Of a DNA stretch of 64,000 nt, positions 34,273-42,973 are shown one piece after another. A model generated the notes under the pieces. That model was not told the origin of the DNA. It made no database searches and saw nothing but the letters and a program-made list of their open reading frames with translations. Both the position numbers and the translations under genes were made by a program. The stretch lies in the NCBI GenBank assembly GCA_902826305.1, contig CADEEH010000005.1, positions 18,366-82,365 of the forward strand. The letters run 5' to 3'. How positions within the stretch are numbered: the first letter of the stretch is position 1; the number at the start of each line of letters is the position of its first letter. Source of the DNA: an uncultured Burkholderiales bacterium. Lineage in GTDB: Bacteria; Pseudomonadota; Gammaproteobacteria; Burkholderiales; Burkholderiaceae_E.

Positions 34273-34949
34273 CGCCCGCGTCTCGCGACGTCCGCCGACG
34301 CGCCGAGCCAACGGTCGACGTCCGAGTCGAATGCCCGCGCGATCGCCTCGTCGTCGAAGACCGACGCGCGCAGCACCTCGGACGAACCACTCTCGATCGC
34401 TGCCAACGACTTGGGGTATGCGCCGGCGGGCATGCTGATGATGATCGGTTCGGCGCGCAACACGGCCTCCGGATCCCAGTGCCGCGGGCAGGCATAGGGT
34501 TCATAACCGTGCACGACCATGCTGCGCACCCGCGGAGCCGATTCATAGACGACGCCGATGATCGAAGGCAGGCGCAGACGCATCGCCTGGCGGACGATCG
34601 CGTGCCGCATCACCGCCGTCAGGCCGAGTCTCGCATGACCGGGGTCGGTGGCCGAGCGACCGGCGATCAGCGCGGGGAATCGGGGTGGAACATTGGCGAT
34701 CGAGTACCCCATGAATGCCTCGACCGATGCCTGATCCGGCCGGCTGGTCGCGCGGGTGGTGGCAACGATGCGGCCCTCGATGGCGACGGCGAGCACCACC
34801 GCGCCGCGGTCCGTGTCGTTCCACTCGAGCGCCTGTTCGTCGAACCAGGAGAAACTCGGGGAAGTCCGGTAGCATGCCTGTCGCAGCCGGACGATCTCGG
34901 CGACATGCTCGTCGCCGGCCACGAACACACGCAGGCTGTTGGGTATCAT
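34269..34949 (-). CDS. GNAT-fold acyltransferase-like protein (FeeM-like)
   Basis: 226 residues from the ATG at 34949. N-terminal region VRLRQACYRTSPSFSWFDEQ, then strands with GAVVLAVAIEGRIVATTRAT and a helix-loop region with AGRSATDPGHARLGLTAVMR leading to a long helix, resembling the N-acyl amino acid synthase/autoinducer-synthase branch of the GNAT superfamily. These use acyl-CoA or acyl-ACP. It is the first gene of the coupled operon GNAT-oxygenase-ATP-grasp and shares an 84-base divergent gap with the unknown gene at 35034. No strong Shine-Dalgarno is visible. Confidence 0.6.
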   Translation of the reverse strand: MIPNSLRVFVAGDEHVAEIVRLRQACYRTSPSFSWFDEQALEWNDTDRGAVVLAVAIEGRIVATTRATSRPDQASVEAFMGYSIANVPPRFPALIAGRSATDPGHARLGLTAVMRHAIVRQAMRLRLPSIIGVVYESAPRVRSMVVHGYEPYACPRHWDPEAVLRAEPIIISMPAGAYPKSLAAIESGSSEVLRASVFDDEAIARAFDSDVDRWLGASADVARRGR

Positions 34950-35033
34950 GTCAAGGCTTCCGACTATTCATCCGGATCGACGTACCTGCGTTCGAGAGCA
35001 TACACGTCGGGTCCCTGGCCTCAGGTAGCGGTG

Positions 35034-35696
35034 ATGCACCTCACAAGCGGAGCCGGTGTTCAGAGGGCGGTGCCAGGCGTCGATTTCGCCCTCGGCGCTG
35101 CGCAGAGGCATCTGTTCGCCGGGTCGTTCGATTTCACGTTGCGATCGCGGGACGCTCCTCGGCTGGAGGTGCGGATCCGGATCGTACCGCTGGCAACCTC
35201 GGGCCACAACGCGATGATCGTCGGCCATCACCGCACCGTGACCATGCTGCGGGACGGGCAGCAGACCACGAGCGCATCGAGTACCGTTCGAGTCGACTTG
35301 TCCTCGCGTTCCCTGGTCTCGTTGGATGTCGAAGGACTCGATGGCGAGGTCAGGAACGCCGCTTCACTGCCGCGGATCGCCAGGCACGGTGACGGAGGAC
35401 ACTACTTCGATCATGTCGTGCGCCCGGCCGGCATGCCGGCGGCCGCACTGGCGCCGAGCACCGTCAACTGGACACTGGAGCCGTGGGACGACGACCACAA
35501 GGCGTTGTGGTGCCTGCATGTCGTCCATCCCTCGGGTACCGGCATCGTCAGCACCGAAGGGTACGTGATCGATCGCGAGGGCGGGATCGTCGGTGCGGTA
35601 CTGCGCGCGCAGGTTCCGCCCGCACGACCGGCGGGCGATGATGTTGCCGGCGGATCGCGCGTGGTCGAGCTTCGCAGCATCGAAGACGCTCGATGA
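35034..35696 (+). CDS. Hypothetical protein coupled to a Tat lipoprotein gene
   Basis: 220 residues from the ATG at 35034 (AGGT eight bases upstream; a GTG one codon before is also possible). No signal peptide or membrane segment. Beta-rich, with strands such as SFDFTLRSRDAPRLEVRIRI and HNAMIVGHHRTVTMLRDGQQ. The C-terminal half has WTLEPWDDDHKALWCLHVVH and VISTEGYVIDREGGIVGAVL-like segments. No family recognised. Its stop overlaps the start of the Tat lipoprotein (ATGA), so the two probably act together. Confidence 0.55.
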   Translation: MHLTSGAGVQRAVPGVDFALGAAQRHLFAGSFDFTLRSRDAPRLEVRIRIVPLATSGHNAMIVGHHRTVTMLRDGQQTTSASSTVRVDLSSRSLVSLDVEGLDGEVRNAASLPRIARHGDGGHYFDHVVRPAGMPAAALAPSTVNWTLEPWDDDHKALWCLHVVHPSGTGIVSTEGYVIDREGGIVGAVLRAQVPPARPAGDDVAGGSRVVELRSIEDAR

Positions 35697-36829
35697 CGTT
35701 GCCGACCGCGACGCCGACAACGGCCATGAACGAAGAGGATGCCGTGCATCGGACGACCCGTTCGACGAACCGCCGAAGACTCCTGCAAGGTGCCGGATCG
35801 GCGCTGGCATTGGGCACCATGGCCGCCTGTGGTGGCGGCGGTGGCGGAAGTGGCGAGGCCACCGCCGTCTCGCCCGCACCGGCCACGAACTCCGGCGCGC
35901 CCGCCGGCGCGTTCGGCGGCGGCACCGGACAGATCGCGATCCGATCGGCGATCAACGAAGTATCCCTGATCGATCTCGGCAGCCGCTCCGCACGCCGCAC
36001 CGTCGACCAGGGGACCGACTCGTCGTTGTTCGGCACAACCGCCGCGTCGGGCGGTACACACTGCCTGATCAGCCGCCCTGCCGGCACTTCGAACGTGGTG
36101 CGACTCTGGATCGTGCGCTCCGACGGCAGCGTCGTGCGGCGGTTCGACGTGCGCGGATCGGGTTTCTCGTTCGAACGGACGGCGGGCATCGTCTCGGCCG
36201 ACGGCACACGCGTGGCCATCGGCATCGCGATGGTCGATTCCGCCATCGGCAACACCTTGGGATGGGGCGTCTGCGTGGTCGACGTCGACGGCGGCAACCT
36301 CCGTCTCGTCTCGCTCGGTCGGCGATACGTCGGCCTGGAGCAGTCGGCCAATCCCGTCTGGCTCGCCGACGGCCGGCTGCTGGTGCAGACCGAGGAGAGC
36401 CTGTACCTGAGCGCCGATGCGGCGGTGAACTCGCTCGCACCGTGGCGATCGGTGCTGTCCGCGAGCCCGGGTCGGACGACGGTCGATCGCGCCGGCACGA
36501 CCCTCTTCTTCGACCAGGCGAGTGGTGCGAACAACCGACACCTGTGGAAACACGATCTCTCATCGGGCCTGACACGGCAACTGACCACCGGCAATTTCCA
36601 GCAGTTCATGGCTGCCGTGTCCCCGGACAATCGATGGCTGATGTTCTCCGACAACCGGGTGATGCTGATCAATGGTGTGCCCAATGGACTGGGCACACGG
36701 GCCGACTTCGTCTGCGCGATTCCGATCACCGACCAGACCGTCGACCTGGCCGGACGCGACTCGACGCTGAGCGCGGCCAACGGCCAGCCGATGTTCCAGG
36801 CCACCGCCGGGCTGATCGGCTGGATCTGA
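35693..36829 (+). CDS. Tat-exported lipoprotein with a predicted beta-propeller
   Basis: 378 residues. Twin-arginine signal NRRRLLQGAGSALALGTMAA ending in a lipobox with Cys at 46, then a Gly-rich linker. The body has repeated propeller-like blades: EVSLIDLGSRSARR, VRLWIVRSDGSVVRRFDVRG, GVCVVDVDGGNLRLVSLGRR, HLWKHDLSSGLTRQLTTGNF and WLMFSDNRVMLINGVPN, in the TolB/DPP-IV-propeller style. Tat export suggests it folds in the cytoplasm, possibly around a cofactor. Coupled to the upstream hypothetical gene. Function unknown. Confidence 0.65.
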   Translation: MTLPTATPTTAMNEEDAVHRTTRSTNRRRLLQGAGSALALGTMAACGGGGGGSGEATAVSPAPATNSGAPAGAFGGGTGQIAIRSAINEVSLIDLGSRSARRTVDQGTDSSLFGTTAASGGTHCLISRPAGTSNVVRLWIVRSDGSVVRRFDVRGSGFSFERTAGIVSADGTRVAIGIAMVDSAIGNTLGWGVCVVDVDGGNLRLVSLGRRYVGLEQSANPVWLADGRLLVQTEESLYLSADAAVNSLAPWRSVLSASPGRTTVDRAGTTLFFDQASGANNRHLWKHDLSSGLTRQLTTGNFQQFMAAVSPDNRWLMFSDNRVMLINGVPNGLGTRADFVCAIPITDQTVDLAGRDSTLSAANGQPMFQATAGLIGWI

Positions 36830-36848
36830 CGACGGCGCGGCCGCGCGC

Positions 36849-36898
36849 TGCCGCGTACCGCGGCACGTGATCCCTCGGGCGTCTGGCCCGTTCACGTG
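36849..36898. terminator. Nested inverted repeats between the Tat lipoprotein and kinase genes
   Basis: Two structures adjoin. TGCCGCG-TAC-CGCGGCA (36849-36865) is a perfect 7-base stem. CACGTGA (36864-36870) pairs with TCACGTG (36892-36898) around an inner CGGGC-GTCTG-GCCCG stem (36876-36890). They share CA at 36864-36865, so they are mutually exclusive. There is no U tract, so a classical intrinsic terminator is not assured; the twin CACGTG palindromes may instead be regulator sites for the kinase gene starting at 36936. Confidence 0.5.
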
Positions 36899-36935
36899 AG
36901 GCCGGCCGGCGGCGGCCGCCCTACAATCGGGGCCC

Positions 36936-38858
36936 ATGGCTCAAGCCCGCGAATTCGCCCGCCACGCCGACCACCGGGTCGGGGACACGCGATCGACCGC
37001 CGCTCCCGAGGGTTTCCGCGGCCCGCTCGACGCCGCCGAACTGACCGCGCAGATACTCGCCGCGGCGGTCTGGGCGGCAACGATCGCGGGCGCGATCGCA
37101 CCGGGCAATGCCATCGCGTGGGTCGGCCTGTGGGCCGCGAGCGTCACGATCGCCGCCTTCGCGCAGTGGCTGGCGCGCCGGGGCGCCGACACCGACGCGC
37201 AGCGACATGCGACCTTGCCCGGTGGCCTGATGCTGATCAGCGCGTTCGCCCTCGGCCTGCCCTGGGCCGCGGTGTCGGTCCCGCTGGGCAACGGCTTGCC
37301 GATCGCCCATGCGGTGGCGATCTGCCTGTCCCTGGCGCTGGCCGCGCGCCGGCCGATGACCGGCGTCGAGGACAGCGCCTGCTCGGTGGTCGCGGCGATC
37401 ATCGGCCTGCTGCCGGTGTCGGTCGGTGCAATCGCGGCGACGACCCTGCCGCTGTCGACCACCGGCGCGGTCGGTGTCGCGTTCCTCGGGTGGCTCGCGT
37501 GGCGTGCACTCGCCGCCAACCAATCGGATACCACCCGGCCACAGGCGCGGCTCGTGTTGCAGGGTCGACAGCTGCCGCGGGCCCCGTCCACGGGCACCGC
37601 GGCGTCGTTCACGCCGGCCGCGCCATCCCCCGCCTCGGCTCCCGCGGCAGCGCCTGCGCCTGCGATGCCGCGCGCCGCACGCGACGCCGAGATGACCGTC
37701 CTGCGCGAAGAACTCGAGCGACGTTCCGCGGCGCTTGCAACCGCCCAGCGCGCCCTCACCGAGAAGAGCCGGTTCCTCGCCGCCGCCAGTCACGACCTGC
37801 GCCAGCCGATCCATGCGATCGGCCTGTTCGCCGGCGCGTTGAAGGAAGAGGTCCGCGACGGCCGTGGCCGCTACCTGATCGATCGGCTCGAGCGTTCGAT
37901 GTCGGGGCTCGACGAACTGTTCAACCGGTTGCTGGACATCGCGCGGCTGGACGCCGGCACGATCGAACCGCAGTCGAGCGCGTTTGCGATCGGCCCGATG
38001 CTGCAGACACTCGAATCACGCTTCCAGACGGTCGCCCAGGCGCGGGCGCTGCAGCTGAGGGTGCACATGCCGCGGGCGGCCAACGTGCGTTGTGATCCGA
38101 CACTCCTGTCGGAACTGCTGATGAACCTGCTGTCCAATGCGCTTCGCTACACGGAAAGCGGCAGCGTGCTGCTCGGCGCGCGCCGGCGCGGCGACCGGCT
38201 GTCGATCGAGGTCTGGGACACCGGCCCGGGCATCGCGGCCAAGGACCGCGAGGCGATCTTCGAGGAATTCGTGCAGCTCGGCAACACCTCACACGACCGC
38301 CGTCAGGGGCTCGGCCTGGGACTGTCGATCGTGCGCCGGCTGGCAACCGCGCTCGAGTGCCCGGTCACGATGTCGTCGCGGGTCGGCCGCGGGTCGGTGT
38401 TCCGGGTGTCGGTGCCGCTGACCGACGACCTGCCCGAACGGGTCGACACGTTGCACACCGAGGGCGGCGACGAACGGCTCGCGGGCCTGCTGGTCCTGGT
38501 GGTCGACGACGAGATCGACATCCTGGTCGGCATGCAGGCGCTGCTGTCGAGCTGGGGATGTTACGTGCTGATGGCACGTTCACTGGCCGAGGTCCGCGCC
38601 CGTCTCGACGCCTCGGAGCGTTTCCCTGACCTGCTGATCACCGACCACCGACTCGGCGGCGAGGTGACCAGCGCCCAGGTGGCCGGGCTGGTCTACGAGA
38701 CGGTTCCGCAGCCGATGCCGGTGATCGTCGTCTCCGGCGAGGCCACCTCCGCGCTGTCGCGGGTCGCCCAGGACCGCGGCTGGCGGCTGCTCAACAAGCC
38801 GGTCAATGCGGTGCGGCTGAAGTCGCTGCTGATCGAACTCACGACACCGGCAGGCTGA
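36936..38858 (+). CDS. Hybrid sensor histidine kinase with C-terminal receiver
   Basis: 640 residues. The N-terminal 200 residues hold about six hydrophobic helices and no large periplasmic loop, so it likely senses within the membrane. A Pro/Ala linker (about 215-250) and a coiled coil (LREELERRSAALATAQRALT) lead to the dimerisation domain FLAAASHDLRQPIHAIGLF with phospho-His at 286, then an ATPase domain with LLMNLLSNALRYTESGSVLL (N box), WDTGPGIAA and GLGLGLSIVRRLA. A receiver domain follows (VDDEIDILVG; LLITDHRLGG with D570; NKPV). The HDLRQP phosphosite is typical of this kinase-receiver class. The adjacent convergent NarL-type regulator is the probable output partner. Confidence 0.93.
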   Translation: MAQAREFARHADHRVGDTRSTAAPEGFRGPLDAAELTAQILAAAVWAATIAGAIAPGNAIAWVGLWAASVTIAAFAQWLARRGADTDAQRHATLPGGLMLISAFALGLPWAAVSVPLGNGLPIAHAVAICLSLALAARRPMTGVEDSACSVVAAIIGLLPVSVGAIAATTLPLSTTGAVGVAFLGWLAWRALAANQSDTTRPQARLVLQGRQLPRAPSTGTAASFTPAAPSPASAPAAAPAPAMPRAARDAEMTVLREELERRSAALATAQRALTEKSRFLAAASHDLRQPIHAIGLFAGALKEEVRDGRGRYLIDRLERSMSGLDELFNRLLDIARLDAGTIEPQSSAFAIGPMLQTLESRFQTVAQARALQLRVHMPRAANVRCDPTLLSELLMNLLSNALRYTESGSVLLGARRRGDRLSIEVWDTGPGIAAKDREAIFEEFVQLGNTSHDRRQGLGLGLSIVRRLATALECPVTMSSRVGRGSVFRVSVPLTDDLPERVDTLHTEGGDERLAGLLVLVVDDEIDILVGMQALLSSWGCYVLMARSLAEVRARLDASERFPDLLITDHRLGGEVTSAQVAGLVYETVPQPMPVIVVSGEATSALSRVAQDRGWRLLNKPVNAVRLKSLLIELTTPAG

Positions 38859-39471
38859 TGCCGGCCTTGGCCACCATGATCAGCGCCTGCGTGCGCGAGG
38901 CGACGCGCAGTTCGCGCAGGATCGCACTGACGTGGATCTTCACCGTCGACTCGGCGATGTCCAGGCGACGCGCGATCAGCTTGTTCGGCAGGCCCGCGAC
39001 CAGCAGCGACAACACCTCGAGTTGCCGCTCGGTCAGGTTCCACTTCGCCTGCGGGCCGCTCTTGGACCGCACCGGCGCATCGCCGGTCAGACTGTCGGGC
39101 AGGTAGACACGGCCGTCGAGCAGCGCCTGCATCGCTTCCTTCATCTTCGCCGCGTCCGCGGACTTGGGCACGAACGCCTTCGCGCCGAGATCGAGCACCT
39201 TGAGGACGGTGGCCCGGTCTTCCTGGCCCGAGATCACCACCACCGGCACGTCCGGATGGTGCTCACGCAACCGCTCGAGGGCGACGAAACCGGGCATGTC
39301 GGGCAACTGCAGGTCGATCAGCGCCATGTCGAAGCGCTGGGCCGCGGCGGCCTGCAAGCCCTGGTGGCAGGTCGCCGCCTGGACGATCTCCGCATCGGGG
39401 CGGATCGAGCGGATGACCAGCGCGATGCCCTCGCGCACCAGCGCGTGGTCGTCCAGGATCAGGATCTTCAT
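38839..39471 (-). CDS. NarL/FixJ-type response regulator
   Basis: 210 residues from the ATG at 39471 (GGGAGAG seven bases upstream). Receiver domain with acidic pair DDHALVREGI, phospho-acceptor in LIDLQLPDMP (D53), ISGQED and PKSAD (Lys 104-type) and a C-terminal LuxR-type helix-turn-helix (LTERQLEVLSLLVAGLPNKL; LDIAESTVKIHVSAILRELR). Its 3' end overlaps the kinase gene's 3' end by 20 bases, so the pair converges. It is divergent from tssJ, so it may control the T6SS genes or its own operon; direct evidence is lacking. Confidence 0.93.
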   Translation of the reverse strand: MKILILDDHALVREGIALVIRSIRPDAEIVQAATCHQGLQAAAAQRFDMALIDLQLPDMPGFVALERLREHHPDVPVVVISGQEDRATVLKVLDLGAKAFVPKSADAAKMKEAMQALLDGRVYLPDSLTGDAPVRSKSGPQAKWNLTERQLEVLSLLVAGLPNKLIARRLDIAESTVKIHVSAILRELRVASRTQALIMVAKAGISLPVS

Positions 39472-39694
39472 CGATTTCTCTCCCGCGGCCTGCGAGTCAC
39501 GGCCGGCACCGGTCGAGAAGCATACCGGTCCGCGGGTCGCAATGCGATGCCGCGGTGTCTCGTCACGGCCGGTGTCGACGCAACTGACGTTGCGCTCGGG
39601 AGAATCGGCACGTGATGCCGCGTTCACGGGACTTGCCTCGGCCCCCTGCTTGATTCATCCTTCATCGATCCACCGAGGGCCCCGGGAGATCGCT

Positions 39695-40276
39695 TTGCGC
39701 CGCAGGATCGGCTGCTGGATCATTGCTTCGATCGTGCTCGGTGGTTGTGGCCTGCCGATCCCGCGGATCACCTTCTCGCCCCCGCCTCCGCCCCCGCCAC
39801 CCCCGCCACCGGCCCCGGCGCCCCCACCCCCGCCGCCGCCGCCACCGCCGGCCCCGGTTCCGCGCGCGCTCGACATCAGCCTGAAGGCCGATCCGATGCT
39901 CAATCCGGATTCGGGCAACCGGCCCGCGCCGGTGGTGCTGCGGGTCTACACGCTGCGGGCCACTGTCGCCTTCCAGGCCGCCGATTTCTTCGCGCTGTAC
40001 GACAAGGACCAGGCGATCCTCGCCGAGGACCTGGTCAGTCGCGAGGAGATCCAGATCCGACCCGGCGAGGTGATCCCGCTGCGGCGGGAGTTCAAGCCCG
40101 AGATGCGCTGGATCGCGGCGATCGCCGCGTACCGCGACCTCGAGAAGTCGGGCTGGCGCACGATGTTGCGCCTGCCCGATCCGCCCCCGCCGACACCGTA
40201 TCCGCCCAAGCAGCCGGTGCCGGTGCCGATCACCATCGAACTCGGTCCGCGAAGTGTCTCGATCCAAGGCAAATGA
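39695..40276 (+). CDS. tssJ: T6SS outer-membrane lipoprotein TssJ with poly-proline linker
   Basis: 193 residues from a TTG with GGGAG seven bases upstream. Lipoprotein signal MRRRIGCWIIASIVLGGC with the lipidated Cys at 18. Residues about 29-57 are almost only Pro with a few Ala, an unusual spacer. The remaining domain reads ISLKADPMLNPDSGNRPAPV, VLRVYTLRATVAFQAADFFA and RREFKPEMRWIAAIAAYRDL, the TssJ beta-sandwich pattern. TssJ anchors TssM to the outer membrane. First of the tssJKLM-tagF operon. Confidence 0.88.
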   Translation: MRRRIGCWIIASIVLGGCGLPIPRITFSPPPPPPPPPPPAPAPPPPPPPPPPAPVPRALDISLKADPMLNPDSGNRPAPVVLRVYTLRATVAFQAADFFALYDKDQAILAEDLVSREEIQIRPGEVIPLRREFKPEMRWIAAIAAYRDLEKSGWRTMLRLPDPPPPTPYPPKQPVPVPITIELGPRSVSIQGK

Positions 40277-40279
40277 CTC

Positions 40280-41614
40280 ATGTGGCGAAGCAAAGTCCTG
40301 TGGAGTGAAGGCCTGTTTCTCAGGCCGCAGCATTTCCAGCAGCAGGAGCGTTATCTGGAGGCGTTGATCGACCAGCGCGCGAAGGCGATCGCGCCCTACG
40401 GATGGGGTTTCGATGCGCTGGAGATCGATGCCTCGGCGTTGTCGATCGGCCGCCTCCAGCTGGTAACGGCCTCGGGTGTCCTGCCCGACGGCACCGCCTT
40501 TCGCGCGCCACTCGACCAGCGCCCGCCCGATCCGCTGGAGATCGACCCGGCCTGGAAGGACGTGCTGCTCTATCTCGCGGTGCCGCTCGATCGTCCCGGG
40601 GTGCCGAACAGCACGCTGCAGGCGCCCGCCGCGCGCGCGCCGTTCCGTTATGCGGCCGAGGTGTCGGACCTGATCGACGGCAACGAGGGATTCAGTGAAC
40701 CGGCGCCGGTGCAACTGGCCGCGCTCAGGATGATGCTGGTGGCCGAACCGGAGATGTCGGGTGCGTATGCGGCGATGCCGCTCGCGCGGCTGATCGAGCG
40801 ACGCGCCGACGGGCAGGTCATGCTCGACACACAATTCGTCGCACCGTCGCTCAGTTGCCAGGACAATGCGGTGCTGCGCGGTTACCTCGGCGAACTGCGC
40901 GGACTGCTGCGCCAGCGGATCGATGCCCTCGCCGGCCGGATGGCGCAGCCGGGTCGGGGCGGCGTGGCCGAGATCGCCGACTTCCTGCTGCTGCAGACCG
41001 TCAACCGCTACAGCGCCTTGTTCGAGCACATGGCCAACGTGCCCCGGCTGCATCCGGAGCGGTTGTACGGCATGGCGCTTGCGCTGGCGGGCGACCTCGC
41101 CACGTTCGGACCCGAGCGCAAGCTGGTCAAGCCGTTTCCCGCCTATGACCACGACGACCTGCAGCTGGTGTTCCGGCCGGTCCTCGACAACCTGCGCCTG
41201 GCCCTGTCGATGGTGCTCGAGCAACTGGCGATCCCGATCGAGCTGCACGACCGCAAGTACGGCGTGCGGGTCGCGGTGATTCCGGACAAGCAGCTGTTGT
41301 CGACCGCCAGCTTCGTGCTCGCGGTCAACGCACAGATGCCGGCCGAGGCGCTGCGGCTGCGGTTTCCGACCCAGACCAAGGTCGGGCCGGTCGAGAAGAT
41401 CCGCGACCTGGTCAACCTGAACCTCGCCGGCGTCGGCCTGCGTGCGTTGCCGGTCGCGCCGCGACAGATCCCGTATCACGCGGGTTTCAACTACTTCGAA
41501 CTCGACACCCGGCACGAGTTGTGGCGACAACTCGACGCATCGGGCGGATTGGCGATGCACATCGCCGGCGAGTTTCCCGGCATCGAACTCGAGTTCTGGG
41601 CCGTACGCGGATGA
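40280..41614 (+). CDS. tssK: T6SS baseplate protein TssK
   Basis: 444 residues, 3 bases after tssJ. Starts MWRSKVLWSEGLFLRPQHFQ, the universal TssK N-terminus. Head, middle and C-terminal domains are of normal length; YDHDDLQLVFRPVLDNLRLA lies near 290 and the end is a beta-rich segment that binds TssL/TssM. TssK links the wedge-shaped baseplate to the membrane complex. Its stop overlaps the tssL start (ATGA). Confidence 0.95.
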   Translation: MWRSKVLWSEGLFLRPQHFQQQERYLEALIDQRAKAIAPYGWGFDALEIDASALSIGRLQLVTASGVLPDGTAFRAPLDQRPPDPLEIDPAWKDVLLYLAVPLDRPGVPNSTLQAPAARAPFRYAAEVSDLIDGNEGFSEPAPVQLAALRMMLVAEPEMSGAYAAMPLARLIERRADGQVMLDTQFVAPSLSCQDNAVLRGYLGELRGLLRQRIDALAGRMAQPGRGGVAEIADFLLLQTVNRYSALFEHMANVPRLHPERLYGMALALAGDLATFGPERKLVKPFPAYDHDDLQLVFRPVLDNLRLALSMVLEQLAIPIELHDRKYGVRVAVIPDKQLLSTASFVLAVNAQMPAEALRLRFPTQTKVGPVEKIRDLVNLNLAGVGLRALPVAPRQIPYHAGFNYFELDTRHELWRQLDASGGLAMHIAGEFPGIELEFWAVRG

Positions 41615-42957
41615 ACAACGATCACGACCCGTTCGCACCGCTTCCGCCGGCCGCCGGCGGCGGGATGGGCAGCGACCGGACCGTGGTGCGCCCGCGGCCC
41701 GGGGCGCGCGGCATGTCGGCGTCGGCCGAGCCACGCTTCGGCGGCCTCGACCATCCGGAACCGTCGCTGTCGATGCCGCAGGCGTCCGGGCGACTGGCGC
41801 TGCCGGAATCGATCGCCGGCGACAATCCGCTGGTCGGCGCCGCCTATCCGCTGCTTGTCCTGGTCGACCAGATCCGCTCGACGGCACATCACCCGGACCC
41901 GGTCGGCCTGCGCGAATCGCTGAGTGAAGGGTTGCGCCGCTTCGAGAGTGACGCTCACGCGGCCTCGCTGCCGCGCGAGACGATCATCGGCGCACGTTAC
42001 GTGTTGTGCACGTTCCTCGACGAGACGGTGACCAGCACGCCGTGGGGCGGCAGCGGCGCCTGGGCCAGCGACCCGCTGCTGGTGCGCTTCCACAACGAGG
42101 CGTGGGGCGGCGAGAAGGTGTTCCAGCTGCTGGCGAAACTGGCCGAGACTCCGGCCAAGAACGTCGACCTGCTGGAACTGATCTACGCCTGCCTGGCGCT
42201 CGGATTCGAGGGGCGGTACCGGGTCGCCGACAACGGACGCGCCCAGCTCGACACGTTGCGCGAGCGCCTGTTCCTGATGCTCAGGCGCGAGCGCCCGGCG
42301 CCCGAGCCGGCGCTGTCCGAACGCTGGCTGCCGGCGCGGGTCACCCGGCGACGCTGGATCGACGCGACACCGTTCTGGGTGTTCTGTGCATTGCTCGGCG
42401 TGTTGACCGTCGGTGCGTTCCTGCTCTACAACCACTGGCTCGCCGAACGATCGGATCCGCTGTTCGCGTCGATCCAGACGCTCAGGCTCGGCAAGCCGCC
42501 GCCGCCGGTGGTCCCGGTGCCGGCGGCCCGCCCGCGCCTGGCCGCGTTCCTGGCGCCCGAGATCCAGCAGGGCCTGGTGGCGGTGCGCGACGACGCGACC
42601 AAGAGTGTGATCACGATCCGGGGCGACGGATCCTTCCAGCCCGGCAGCGCGGTGGTGTCCGAACGGCTGTTGCCGCTGCTCGACCGGATCGGTTCGGCGC
42701 TGCGCGACACACCGGGCAAGGTGCTGATCAGCGGTCACACCGACAACGTGCCGATCCGTTCGACGCGGTTCCCGTCGAACTGGCACCTGTCGCGCGACCG
42801 GGCGCTGGCCGTCCAGCAGCTGCTCGCGCGTTCGGTGGCGCCGCAGCGGATGAGTGCCGACGGACGCGCCGATGCCGAGCCGATCGAGGCCAACGACACG
42901 CCGGCCGGACGCGCCCGCAACCGACGCGTCGAGATCACGTTGTTCGTCACCCCATGA
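41611..42957 (+). CDS. tssL: T6SS membrane protein TssL with C-terminal OmpA-like domain
   Basis: 448 residues. N-terminal DotU/TssL cytoplasmic domain (about 65-245) with LVDQIRSTAHHPDPVGLRES, ARYVLCTFLDETVTSTPWGG and LELIYACLALGFEGRYRVAD. One transmembrane helix about 250-272 (FWVFCALLGVLTVGAFLLY). Periplasmic OmpA/MotB-type peptidoglycan-binding domain about 325-445 (ISGHTDNVPIRSTRFPSNWH; NRRVEITLF). This is the 'extended' TssL, which carries its own cell-wall anchor. Confidence 0.95.
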   Translation: MNNDHDPFAPLPPAAGGGMGSDRTVVRPRPGARGMSASAEPRFGGLDHPEPSLSMPQASGRLALPESIAGDNPLVGAAYPLLVLVDQIRSTAHHPDPVGLRESLSEGLRRFESDAHAASLPRETIIGARYVLCTFLDETVTSTPWGGSGAWASDPLLVRFHNEAWGGEKVFQLLAKLAETPAKNVDLLELIYACLALGFEGRYRVADNGRAQLDTLRERLFLMLRRERPAPEPALSERWLPARVTRRRWIDATPFWVFCALLGVLTVGAFLLYNHWLAERSDPLFASIQTLRLGKPPPPVVPVPAARPRLAAFLAPEIQQGLVAVRDDATKSVITIRGDGSFQPGSAVVSERLLPLLDRIGSALRDTPGKVLISGHTDNVPIRSTRFPSNWHLSRDRALAVQQLLARSVAPQRMSADGRADAEPIEANDTPAGRARNRRVEITLFVTP

Positions 42958-42973
42958 GCCGCGGGCTGGCACG

